From assembly GCF_042453785.1 (NCBI RefSeq), contig NC_091675.1, positions 136,501 through 200,500 of the forward strand: a DNA stretch of 64,000 nt, given 5' to 3'. Origin of the DNA: Malus domestica. Lineage: Eukaryota; Streptophyta; Magnoliopsida; Rosales; Rosaceae. Within the stretch, counting starts at the first letter, position 1, and each line of letters opens with the position of its first letter. The position numbers and the translations under genes are program-made. Shown in pieces: positions 45,901-55,320 of the stretch. The notes beneath the pieces are model-generated. The model did no database searches. It was given only the letters and a program-made list of their open reading frames with translations, and was not told where the DNA came from.

Positions 45901-47013
45901 ATATCCTTGTCGATCAAGGGTACCGATGGATATCAGATTGAGACGTATATCAGGAATATGTCTCACATCTTTCAACATCAATTGGCAGCCGAGATTAGTT
46001 CTTAAGCAGATATCACCAATTCCAAGAATTTTGGAATAGCTTTCATTCCCCATCTTCACTATGCCAAAGTCACCTTCTTTGTATGTACTGAAGAACTCCC
46101 GTTTGGACGTAGCATGGAAGGAAGCTCCATTATCAAAGATCCATTCAATGTCTCTGTCAGAGTTGCCCATATGCAGACATTCACCAACAGACAATATTTC
46201 TGGTACATCACCACAGATGACAGCGGTGGTATTGCCAGTATCATCTTTCTTCTGATTGTTTCCTTCCCTTTGCTCTCTCTTCCAAACTCGACAATTTTTC
46301 TTCATATGGCCTTCTTTGCCACAGTGGTGGCATGCACCCCTGAACTTTGACTTGGATCGGCTAGGACTCCTGCCATGACCTCTAGGCCCTCTACTCTTGC
46401 TTTTTCCGCGGTTCTCTGTGACAAATACTTGGCTGCTATCTGTGCCAGAAGTCTTTCTCCTTGTTTCTTCATTGAGCATGCTATTTTTAACATTATCAAG
46501 AGTAAGAACACCATTAGAAGCAGAGTTACTTATACTCACCACAAAGGTCTCCCAACTGTCTGGCAAGGATCCAAGTAACAAGAGCGCTTGTAGCTCGTCC
46601 TCGATCATCATTTTCATAGTAGCCAACTGGTTGATGATATTCTGGAAATTGTTCAAGTGTTCTGCTACACTTAAACCATCCTTGTACTTCACATTGATGA
46701 GCTCTTTGATCAAGAAGGCTTTCTTGGCTGGGGTCTTCTTCTCGAACAAGGACTCAAGCTTCGTCCAAAACTCGCGAGCATTGGTTTCATTAGACACATG
46801 GTGAAAAACACTATCATCCACCCATTGTCTAATTGTGCCAATAGCCTTGCGATTCATCTTCTTCCACTCGGCATCGGACATGCTCTCGGGCTTAGCGGCA
46901 TCTCCTTCAATTGGCTCATGCAAATCCTTGCAATAGAGAATGTCCTCCATCCTTGGCTTCCATGTTACCCAATTGGAGTTGGTGAGTTTGATCATAGTGC
47001 CACTTCCTTCCAT
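43000..47013 (-). CDS. Copia gag-pol polyprotein, uninterrupted
   Basis: 1337 residues from the ATG at 47013. The frame is open further, to an ATG at 47085, but that lies within the LTR and would translate the primer site, so the internal ATG (MEGSG) is preferred. Domains in order (numbered from the upstream ATG): gag; zinc knuckle CHHCGKEGHMKKNC at 252-265; protease site FDNGAS at 317-322, where the second position is Asn rather than the usual Ser/Thr; GAG-pre-integrase (WHKRLGH); integrase D507, D570, E606 (D-35-E spacing); reverse transcriptase with YVDD at 1041-1044; RNase H with TDAD near 1212 and STTEAEY. The order integrase before reverse transcriptase defines Ty1/copia. No stop or shift seen. 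Confidence 0.95.
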   Translation of the reverse strand: MEGSGTMIKLTNSNWVTWKPRMEDILYCKDLHEPIEGDAAKPESMSDAEWKKMNRKAIGTIRQWVDDSVFHHVSNETNAREFWTKLESLFEKKTPAKKAFLIKELINVKYKDGLSVAEHLNNFQNIINQLATMKMMIEDELQALLLLGSLPDSWETFVVSISNSASNGVLTLDNVKNSMLNEETRRKTSGTDSSQVFVTENRGKSKSRGPRGHGRSPSRSKSKFRGACHHCGKEGHMKKNCRVWKREQREGNNQKKDDTGNTTAVICGDVPEILSVGECLHMGNSDRDIEWIFDNGASFHATSKREFFSTYKEGDFGIVKMGNESYSKILGIGDICLRTNLGCQLMLKDVRHIPDIRLNLISIGTLDRQGYYHHIGEGKLKLTKGLMVVAKARLCCTLYRSNAQVLKGELNAVEDSSLDLWHKRLGHISEKGLQVLAKKSHIPFTEGTSLNSCEHCLFGKQRRVSFSVPSTKKGNLLDLVYSDVCGPMEVESLGRNKYFVTYIDDASRRVWVYLLKSKDQVFRTFQEFHAMVERETGKPLKCLRSDNGGEYTSHQFREYCVKHGIRHEKTVPRTPQHNGVAERMNRTIMEKVRCMLRTAKLSKQFWGEAVRTACYLINRSPSVPLGLDVPERVWTGNDVSYSHLKVFGCKAFVHVPKEQRSKLDYKATPCIFLGYGGEDFGYRLWDPYQKKFIRSRDVVFYEEQTIGDSDKEAQPDGAVRGVDPLASDEESHNDIPEATANEVPAESDNANQEEPDQDVPNHEIADQGEPSQEEHIQGEPNQGEPPALQENEDQVRRSIRSRRPSTKYSSSEYIMLTNYGEPETYEEARAHNDSDKWMKAMESEMDSLSKNDTYELVELPKGRKALKNKWVFKLKRDDNMTRYKARLVVKGFGQKKGVDFDEIFSPVVKMTSIRVILGMAASMDLELEQLDVKTAFLHGNLEEEIYMEQPKGFEVKGKENLVCKLKKSLYGLKQAPRQWNKKFNSFMVSNGYKRTHADSCVYIKQFSGGTFIILLLYVDDMLIVGQDASMIKKLKEELSKSFDMKDLGPAKQILGMEIIRDRKSKKLWLSQEKYVERVLERFNMKAAKPVSSPLANHIKLSKESCPKTYEEKEKMAVVPYSSAVGSIMYAMVCTRPDIAHAVGVVSRFLSNPGKDHWEVVKWILRYLKGTSKMCLCFGGSKPILEGFTDADMGGDLDGRKSTSGYLFTFAGGAVSWQSKLQKCVALSTTEAEYIAATEACKELLWLKQFLQELGLKQSDYGIYCDSQSALDLSKNTTYHSRTKHIDIRYHWIRDAIENKLLQLKKIHTDNNSSDMLTKVVTKSKLEFCIKAAGMNSR

Positions 47014-47034
47014 CTCGTAGTACGAGCCAACCGG

Positions 47035-47046
47035 GCTCTGATACCA
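47035..47046 (-). other. Primer binding site of copia element 1
   Basis: TGGTATCAGAGC on the minus strand, two bases inside the 5' LTR end. It is complementary to the 3' end of initiator methionine tRNA, the usual primer for plant copia elements. Confidence 0.9.
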
Positions 47047-47048
47047 CT

Positions 47049-47638
47049 TGTTAGGAATGTCGGTACTACAAGATAGAGAATGCACAAGGTAAAGTAGAAA
47101 ATGGACGCCAAGAATTTATGTGGTTCGGCAATTTATGCCTACGTCCACCAAACAAGGATCAATCTTCACTATATGAAAAAGATGAATACAACAAGAGTAG
47201 TCTTACCAAGCCAAAGACAAGGCTTGATGGATACAAGAAAGTATAACACACACTTTCTATCACTCTAAACTTCACTCACACAATGTGTAGTGGAACACTC
47301 TCACTCTCACTCTTGGAGTGGAACTCTAGCTTTGGACTTGATCCTTTGCTACTCACTCTTGGTTCTCAATTGGTTACATCACACCCATATTTATAGGTGA
47401 GGGCTTGGCATTCTACTAGTTTCTAGTTCCTTCTTCAAACCTCTAGTATAGAAAAATCTAGACTAGCCACATACTTGTAGCTTCTAGATCTTTCCATTTG
47501 CAACCAAGGAAGCTAGTACTCTCTAGCTTCTTCCATCAACTTAATAACATGCTAGAATTGTCTAGCAAGCTCCAGCCTCATCTCTTGCTTACTAGAATAA
47601 TCTAGAACATTGATCATGGGCTGGACCATATACCAACA
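47049..47638 (-). repeat. 5' LTR of copia element 1
   Basis: 590 bp and matching the 3' LTR throughout. The ATATTTATAGG segment (plus strand, about 47388-47398) contains a TATA-like sequence in minus orientation (CCTATAAATATGG). Confidence 0.95.
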
Positions 47639-47647
47639 AGCATTAGG

Positions 47648-47712
47648 TCCTCAATCCTGTTTTCCAAATCTTAGGTCTAGCACAACGTATAACTAAAAAA
47701 CAGGATTGAGGA
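47648..47712. repeat. Perfect 16-bp hairpin
   Basis: TCCTCAATCCTGTTTT at 47648-47663 and AAAACAGGATTGAGGA at 47697-47712, with a 33-nt loop. It could be a mini-MITE or a terminator-like structure. No poly(T) context. Confidence 0.75.
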
Positions 47713-47841
47713 AAGAAATAATGCAGCAATCTTAAAGTATATCTACCAATGAATTTTTAGTTGAGGAACCGATAATAGATATTTAGTTAAGAGACCATTG
47801 CTCCAATTTAATTAAGGTTGAAGGATCATTGCTACAATTTA

Positions 47842-48216
47842 GGGCTGGTTTGGTATTGTTGTGCTTTGAAAAAAAGCTGCTGTGAGAATAAGCGGCTGTG
47901 CTGTGAGAATAAGCAGCTGTGAAATAAAGCAGCAGAGCGTTTGGTAAACTTTTTTGTAAAAGTGCTTTTGGAAAAAAAAGCAGTCTGATAGTGGGTTTTT
48001 TCATTAAAAGAGCACTATAGCTCCATGTGCTTTGAAAAAAAACCAGTTTTCCAAAGCTGCAAATAGCAGATTCAGCTTTTTCCTTTGATTTCAGCTTATT
48101 CTCACAGCAGCTTCCAAAATAAGCCTTTTTTTTTTCAGTTTACCAAACACCTAAAACCCTCATAGCTTTTTTTCATAGGTGCTTTTTTTTTAAGCACCTC
48201 ACTCCCAAACTAGGTC
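47842..48216 (+). mobile_element. Harbinger/Tourist-like MITE, TTA target duplication
   Basis: 375 bp, starts GGGCTGGTTTGG and ends CCAAACTAGGTC (partly complementary). Flanks are TTA (47839-47841) and TTA (48217-48219). Inverted partner of 28328-28703. The interior contains GCTGTGAGAATAAGC repeats. Confidence 0.78.
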
Positions 48217-48823
48217 TTAATCAACTTAAAAACGTTGCTCCGTGAGCCTGTGCCAAGCTTTGGGTACGCCCGAACCAAAACGAGCTACGCCAACCACGGA
48301 GGAGAGGACAAATGGTATTGTCTTGGCTAAATGCGAGATCAAACTTATTTAAGAAAAGAAAATTGCAGAGCATTCTTTGCGAACCAGTTGTTACAAAGTT
48401 AATTTATCATACAAATTTCTTAATCAATACCCTTCACTTTAGCTTCTCTCTCCAAATTACTATCTGGAGTGTATAACTTTTCATCAACTAGTTGTGACCA
48501 ATATATTTTGGGTAGTGCTATCTACACATCAATTAACTTCTCACACCCACATTGTTACCGTCAGTTGATATTTATTCAATTCATTCAATCAACAATGAAT
48601 TGAATATATAAAGAGGACGTAAAATTATAGAAAAACATCAACATTATTAACATGAATAAAGGGCATGGAAGGCATATATATAAAATACTTGATCAATGGA
48701 TTCTTTGGTAGCGATATCTAGCTAGCTAGGGTTTTCATTTTAGACAACAAATTAGTATAACGGTTTCTCAATTAATATAAACAGAAATTGGATTGACATA
48801 TTATATATATATATATATATATA

Positions 48824-49282
48824 TGTAAGAATGTGAGTATGAGATAGAGGAGTTTTAGGACCGGCTATAGGTGTTCAATAAGATAGAAAAGTCTTGTTAA
48901 TAAAAGGAATGCTAATCCCTTTTGTAGAGGGATTCTGTACAGCATGAAGATCAGAACAAGGAAACAAGAATTTGTTTCCTATATGGATTTTGATAGGGAA
49001 TCCTAATCAGTTATGGTAAAGATTATATGTATATATATAGTGGCCTCTCTTCTCACAGGGACATGCTCATTATTTTGGACTTAATCCTATTTATAAGTCG
49101 AGCTCTTGATAACCTGCGAGAGAAGAGAAGGTACACTGAAAGCTTGCTGCTATGGCTTCGGGTTCTGCTACAAGTGCAGGTATGTTCTTCTTGCTGTGTT
49201 TTTTCATATACATAAATTGAATATTTCTCTCTAAGTTGTAGTTCATGTTTTGGTCTTGGTGATTATGATTAAGGGTCTTACA
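48824..49282 (+). repeat. 5' LTR of copia element 2
   Basis: 459 bp, TGTAAGAATG to GGGTCTTACA. TATA box TATATATATAGTGG at about 49029-49042. The start exon ATG is at 49152, about 115 bp downstream. Confidence 0.95.
49152..49179 (+). other. LTR-encoded 28-nt start exon of copia element 2
   Basis: An ATG followed by eight more codons (MASGSATSA) and one G, then the donor GCAG|GTATGT. A matching acceptor TTGCAG lies at 50061-50066. Across this 887-bp intron the frame continues with ten sense codons into the gag methionine at 50096. The intron contains the LTR end and the primer binding site. The copy in the right LTR is 55158-55185 with one codon changed (Gly to Asp). Confidence 0.75.
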
Positions 49283-50066
49283 TGTGGTATCAGAGCCACA
49301 AGACATATCAACATGAGTTCAATTTGTAAAGAAGAAATTTTGTATGTTACTATAAAAAAATAAAAAAATAAAAAAATAAAAAAAAATAAAAAAAAAATAA
49401 AAAAAAATAAAAAAATTTTCTTTTATACTCTTATGAAGAATCGAAGTCTGGTTCTGGAGGAAATAAAAGAAGCGGTAATGTAAACCGTCAAAGGAACCCT
49501 TAGGTTATTATCGAGTGAAGGTTTTCCAGATTTTAGAAAGCAATGCTTTCTTCTATAAACATCGATCTGGGTTTTTCCTTTCCAACCCTCAAATCTTCTA
49601 TTATTTTCAAATTCTAAATCGCTTCCGCTGCCCGATTCGTGAATTTGAGTTATAATGATTAAAAGGTATGTTGTTAATTGCTTTGAATCCTTTGGGCAAA
49701 TGTATAGATGAATGTGTTTACTTTCCCGGTTCATCGACTGCAATAATGAGTCGTATGCAGATGTATTTTGATCTTTTAAAATACAAATGCAGACCTTAAT
49801 TAACCATTCGGTGCATTCTTTGATCACTTTCAAAATGCTTTTTACATGTATGAGACACCATTAAACCATTTGGTGTCTAAGGATATATGGCAGAAATCAG
49901 CGGATCGTTTTTCAAGTTCTTGCTTAATCATTCCACTCTATGTATGCTTATCAACAGATTGTTGATTAAGACTATATATATGGGTTTGTGATTATAGTCA
50001 TGATGTGCAAAGTGATGTTGAGATGAAATCAGGAACTAATAAGTTCAAATTGTGATTTCATTGCAG
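49283..50066 (+). other. Leader/intron region of copia element 2
   Basis: Non-coding leader from the primer site to the proposed acceptor. Includes an A-rich stretch of repeated AAAAAAT units at 49351-49416. The branch and pyrimidine signal before TTGCAG is T-rich (AATTGTGATTTCATTGCAG). Confidence 0.65.
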
Positions 50067-53000
50067 GTTCAACATCTGCAATATCGTTCCGGACTATGAA
50101 CTTGGCAAACATTCCTGTTCTCACAGGGGGAAGCAACTACAAGAAGTGGAGACGTGAGATTGGGCTCTTATTGACACTCAATGACATTGACATAGCCCTT
50201 GAAACTCCCAAGCCGATTCTGACTGATCAAAGTACAAGGGCTGAGAAAGCTGATGCAGAGAGATGGGTCAGAGCGAACAAAGTGGCACTTTCTATACTTG
50301 AAAGTGCCATGACTGATACTGTTTGCGATGGAATCAAGAAGCATGAACTAGCTATTGAGTATTTACAAGCAATTGAAAGAAAGTTCAAAGAATCTCAGAA
50401 GGCAGAAATCAGTCACTATATGGCAATGCTGACCACATACAAGATTGATGGCATAGGGTCAATCAGAGACCATATCTTGAAAATGACTGATGCAGCTGAG
50501 AAATTAAATTCTTTAGATGTTAATATTGGTGAAAAACAGTTAGTTTTCATGATCCTTCAAGCTCTTCCAAACAAATATAGTCAGTTAAAGGTGTCTTACA
50601 ACACTCAAGACAAGAACTGGGATGTTGATGAGCTAATAGCACAGTGCGTTCAAGAAGAGGCTAGACAAAAGCAAGAAAGAGGGAAAGAAACTGAAACGGT
50701 GAATTTTGTGCAACCAGACAAGGGGAAGAAATCATTCAAGTCATTCTCTGGAAACTCTGGTAAGAACAATAATACCAAGGTAACCTCTTTTAAGTCTACT
50801 GCATCTGCCAAAGTAAAGGACTCTATTAAGGGATCTAGCAATCTTATGGTCAAAACTAAAAATATTGCCAAACTCAGATGTTTTTTCTGCAAAACTAAAG
50901 GACACTTAAGAAAAGATTGTCAAGTTTTTCAGGACTATCTTAAAAGTAAGGGTGTAGAAAATGTCAATGTCTGTGTTGAGTCTAATTTGATTGAAATCCC
51001 TGTGAATTCTTGGTGGTTTGATACCGGTTGCTCAGTTCACATTTCAAATTCTTTGGAGGGTTTTGTGAAATCAAAACAAACTGGTTTTAAAAATTATAAT
51101 GTCTTTGTGGGAGAAGGTACTAAAGTTACGGTAGAAGCTATAGGTATGGTGTGTTTAAAATTGTCTTCTGGTTTTATACTAAAACTAAAGGATGTACTTT
51201 ATGTGCCTAAAATGAGGAGAAATCTGATCTCTGCTTCAAGAATTGTCAAAGACGGTTTTGCCTTTCTAGGTGATGATGAAAGTTTAAAAATTTTTTAGAA
51301 GAACCACCTAGATTGTGTTTTGGGAACTGCATATTTGAGTGACAATCTGTGGTGTCTGAATTGTACTTTGGAGTCCCTAAATCAACATGTTTTAAACACA
51401 AGCACTAAGAGGATGCACTGCAGTGATGATTCTTTCCTCCTTTGGCACAAGAGGTTAGGTCACATATCCAAAGAAAGAGTTTTAAAACTGTCCAAAGCTC
51501 AGTTGATCCCTGAATTAAATCTTGCTACTGCAATTGAGTGTGTTGATTGTGCAAAAGGGAAGATGACTAATTCTAGAAAGTTAGATGCCAAAAGGAGCCA
51601 GAATTTGCTAGATATCATACACACTGACATCTGCGGCCCTTTTCCAACCAAAACTATTTGCGGTAATTCTTATTTTGTCAACTTTATTGATGATTTCTCA
51701 AGGTTTTGTTACACTTATTTAATTAGTGAGAAATCATCGGTCCTTGATTATTTCAAAATTTATAAAACTGAGGTAGAAAAACAATTAGGCAAGACCATTA
51801 AGATTGTTAGATCGGATAGAGGAGGAGAGTATTTTGGCAGGTACAGTGAGACTGGACAACACAAGGGTCCGTTTGCGCTTTATCTTGAACAACAAGGCAT
51901 TGTTGCTCAATACACTACACCAGGAACACCACAGCAAAACGGAGTTTCAGAAAGGAGGAATCAAACTTTGATTGGAATGGTACGAAGCATGATGACAAGA
52001 TCAAAGTTACCAGGATTCCTATGGGGTGAAGCATTGAAGACAACCACTTATATACTGAACAGAGTTCCGAGCAAAGCGGTTTCATCAACACCTTTTGAAA
52101 TCTGGAATGGCAGGAAGCCCAGTTTTAGTCATTTCCATGTTTAGGGATGTAAAGCTGAGGCTAGAATTTACAATCCAAATGAGAAGAAATTGGACTCAAG
52201 GACAGAATCATGTTATTTCATTGGCTACTCAAAGAAATCTAAAGGCTTCAAGTTTTATTGTCCTCAAGCTCACACCAGGATTCATGAAACTCACAATGCT
52301 AGGTTCTTTGAAGATCAAGATATTGCAGACTTATCGCAGGGCAGGTTCATTTTTTAAGAAATTGATCAAAATGAGAAGTCCTTTTACAGTAATTCTTACA
52401 AAGAAATGTTGATCACTCCCGCTTCCATGATTGAATTGGAGGAAGAACAATTAGACTGTCCAGAAAATATTGACAGAATGGAAATTGATCTTGGGTCCCA
52501 ACCACAGCAACAAGGGGATCCAACTCCAACTAATGATGCACCAATGAATCCGAGCACTGAAGTTCTCCATGATCCGACATTACCATTGAGACAATCTTCA
52601 AGAATCAGAAAAACCACAATGTCAAATGACTATGTTTATTTGCAGGAGCATGAGTTTGATTTTGGTGATGTGGATGACCCTCTCACTTATTCTCAGGCCA
52701 TGAATAGTTCTCAACAATCCTTATGGCACAGTGCAATGAAGGAGGAATTGGAGTCGATGTCCAAAAACGAAGTATGGACATTAGTGGATTCCAATCCTCA
52801 ATTCAAGGCTATTGGGTGTAAATGGGTTTACAAGACCAAAAGAGATGCTCACGGCAATATTGAAAGGTACAAGGCAAGGTTAGTTGCCAAGGGATTCACT
52901 CAGAGGGAAGGGGTGGATTACAATGACACATTTTCTCCCGTCTCTTCCAAAGATTCTATTAGGGTCATAATGGCACTTGTTGCTCATTACAATCTGGAAC

Positions 53001-54250
53001 TGCATCAAATGGATGTTAAAACTGCCTTTCTTAATGGTGAACTGGCCGAAGACATTTATATGAAGCAGCCTCCTGGATTTGTTGAAAAGGGGAAAGAAGA
53101 CATGGTTTGTAAACTTAACAAGTCAATCTACGGGCTTAAACAGGCATCAAGACTGTTCTTAAAGTTTGATCAAGTAGTTACGAGACAAGGTTTTGTGGAA
53201 AACAAATTAGATGATTGCATCTATGTTAAGTTTTCAGGCACTAATTTTATATTTTTAGTGTTGTATGTCGATGACATCCTCCTTGCCAGTTCTAACATGA
53301 AGCTGCTCAAAGACACTAAGACCATGCTCAGTAAGAATTTTGAAATGAAGGACCTTGGTGAAGCACACTATGTACTTGGTATTGAAATTGTTCGAGATAG
53401 ATCAAGAAATTTACTCGATTTATCACAAAAGGGATACATAGAAAGGGTACTCATGAGGTTCAATATGTCAAGCTGCAGTAATGGTGAAGTGCCAGTAAAC
53501 AAGGGAGACAGATTCTCAAAGGCTCAATGTCCCAAGATGCCTATGGAGATAGATAAAATGAAAAATAAGCCTTATGCTTCATTGGTGGGAAGTTTGATGT
53601 ATACAACTATCTGCACTAGACCGGACATTGCTTTTATAGTTGGAATGTTGGGCAGGTTTCAAGCAAATCCAGGAGAGACACATTGGGTAGCAGCAAAGAA
53701 AGTTTTGAGGTACTTGCAAAGAACCAAGAACTATATGTTGGTTTATGGCAGGAATGAGCTATTGGAGTTAGTTGGCTACACTGATTCTGATTTAGCCGGT
53801 GATGTAGATGATAGAAAATCTATTGGAGGTTATATCTTTATGCTAAGTGGTGGTGCAGTCTCTTGGAAAAGTGCAAAACAGACTATCATCGCAACATCGA
53901 CAATGGAGGCAGAATTTATAGCTTGTTTTGAAGGAATGAAACAAGCTGTATGGTTGAAAAACTTTGTGACAGATTTGAAAATTGTAAATTTTGTGCAAAG
54001 GCCTATCATAATGTATTGTGATAACAATTCTGCAGTATTTTTTAGCAAGAACAATAAGAGAACTTCAGCTTCAAGACTGATGGATGTAAAATTCCTCAAG
54101 GTCCGAGAAAAGGTTAGAGAAGGAGCAATTCAGGTGGAGCACTTAAGCACAAATGCAATGATTGCGGATCCTTTGACTAAGGCATTGTCGATTGGTGTAT
54201 TTAAAACGCATGTCTCTCGGATGGGAATACTTGAATCATTTGATCAGTAG
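50067..54250 (+). pseudogene. Copia gag-pol with three in-frame stops
   Basis: One reading frame from the splice acceptor at 50067 to 54250, interrupted by TAG at 51296-51298, TAG at 52142-52144 and TAA at about 52355-52357. No frameshift is needed. Visible domains: gag with a zinc knuckle (CFFCKTKGHLRKDC), protease FDTGCS, WHKRLGH, an integrase with SDRGGEY and QNGVSERRN, reverse transcriptase (DVKTAFLNGELAEDIYM, YVDDILLAS), and RNase H (TDSDLAGDVDDRKS). The gag part up to the first stop is 400 codons and open, so a gag product could still be made. The polymerase cannot be made as one polyprotein. Confidence 0.93.
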
Positions 54251-54829
54251 GAGTGATTTGTTAGTCTTATTATGACTGTTTATTTGCCGCTGTGAAGTTC
54301 AGAGAGCTGGTGCGGTAATATAGACAGGTTTCAAATTCCAAATTTTAAAAGCTTATGGCTGGATATTGAGAGTATTAGGTTTGTTAGTTTTGTTTTGTTT
54401 ATTTTATCGAATTGAGATCAGTTATGATGATCTATTGCTTCGACCAAAATAAAGTTTGATATAATTCATTTGTTGCTTTTATAATGGTTTATCTGTTTAA
54501 AGCATTTAGTGATGAATTGTTGATTCATGCATTGTTTTGAAGCAAAGATTTGTTTTTCATCTTGCTGACAATGGTTTAAAATAGTGGGAGCAAATTATTT
54601 TGCTGATATTGATCCAGTTCACAACGTTGAGCATACAAATTGATTGTCTGTGACTCTTGAAAAACTGTTTGCTTTATTGTGGTAATACAGTTACAAGCGT
54701 TCTGCATTTTGAGATGTATGATAGCTGGTTGTGATTGAAATTTTATTAACAAGATTAGTGATCACTTCTATCTGAACATAATTGACTTGGCCGAGTACTT
54801 AAAACTGTTCTTATACTCAAGTGGGAGAA
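54251..54829 (+). other. 3' non-coding part of copia element 2
   Basis: A 580-bp untranslated region between the RNase H stop and the right LTR, ending in the purine tract AAGTGGGAGAA. No ORF. Confidence 0.75.
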
Positions 54830-55288
54830 TGTAAGAATGTGAATATAAGATAGAGGAATTTTAGGACCGGCTATAGGTGTTCAATAAGATAGAAAAGTCT
54901 TGTTAATAAAAGGAATGCTAATCCCTTTTGTAGAGGGATTCTGTACAGCATGAAGATCAGAACAAGGAAACAAGAATTTGTTTCCTATATGGATTTTGAT
55001 AGGGAATCCTAATCAGTTATGGTAAAGATTATATGTATATATATAGTGGCCTCTCTTCTCACAGGGACATGCTCATTATTTTGGACTTAATCCTATTTAT
55101 AAGTCGAGCTCTTGATAACCTGCGAGAGAAGAGAAGGTACACTGAAAGCTTGCTGCTATGGCTTCGGATTCTGCTACAAGTGCAGGTATGTTCTTCTTGC
55201 TGTGTTTTCTCATATACATAAATTGAATATTTCTCTCTAAGTTGTAGTTCATGTTTTGGTCTTGGTGATTATGATTAAGGGTCTTACA
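54830..55288 (+). repeat. 3' LTR of copia element 2
   Basis: 459 bp. Against the left LTR there are five differences: three near the start (GTGAATATAAG), one in the start exon, and one C/T near 55210. Four of the five have G in the left LTR and A here. Confidence 0.95.
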
Positions 55289-55320
55289 ATATATATAGTG
55301 GTATTGGTACAAGTATACTA

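Larger units (their letters stand above)
42362..47638 (-). mobile_element. Intact Ty1/copia retrotransposon with matching 590-bp LTRs
   Basis: LTRs at 42362-42951 and 47049-47638 are both 590 bp, and I found no difference on reading through them. Termini TGTTGG and CTAACA (minus sense). Target duplication AGCAT at 42357-42361 and 47639-47643. The primer binding site TGGTATCAGAGC (initiator Met tRNA type) is at 47035-47046, and the polypurine tract GGAGGGGGAGAT lies next to the LTR at 42952. One long polyprotein frame fills the interior. The set of features indicates a very recent insertion about 370 bp after the DUF7796-type coding end. Confidence 0.96.
47639..48823. other. Spacer between the two copia elements
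   Basis: Holds a small hairpin (47648-47712), a Harbinger-like MITE (47842-48216), a decayed MITE-like stretch (48510-48610), and a (TA)n run ending at 48823. 48220-48500 has no recognised feature. On the minus strand the right end was the 3' flank of the small gene now at 55321-55638 before the second copia insertion. Confidence 0.5.
48824..55288 (+). mobile_element. Ty1/copia retrotransposon 2, recent but coding-defective
   Basis: LTRs at 48824-49282 and 54830-55288, both 459 bp, differing at five positions by eye (about 98.9% identical). Target duplication ATATA at 48819-48823 and 55289-55293, inside a TA-repeat. The primer site TGTGGTATCAGAGCC directly follows the left LTR, and the polypurine tract AAGTGGGAGAA precedes the right LTR. 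The interior codes for gag-protease-integrase-RT-RNase H in one frame with three stops. It carries a start exon in the LTR (see separate entry). Confidence 0.95.

Noticed and set aside
47014-47085. Upstream start for the copia polyprotein
   Set aside because: This ATG lies in the LTR and would translate the primer binding site. The ATG at 47013 is the more likely start, although use of the upstream one cannot be excluded.
42957-47100. Plus-strand frames (for example 43177-43650 and 46397-46804)
   Set aside because: Antisense shadows of the copia polyprotein.
49027-49215. A 62-codon frame in the copia LTR
   Set aside because: It overlaps the TATA box region and is in a different frame from the start exon. 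It occurs in both LTRs only because they are copies.
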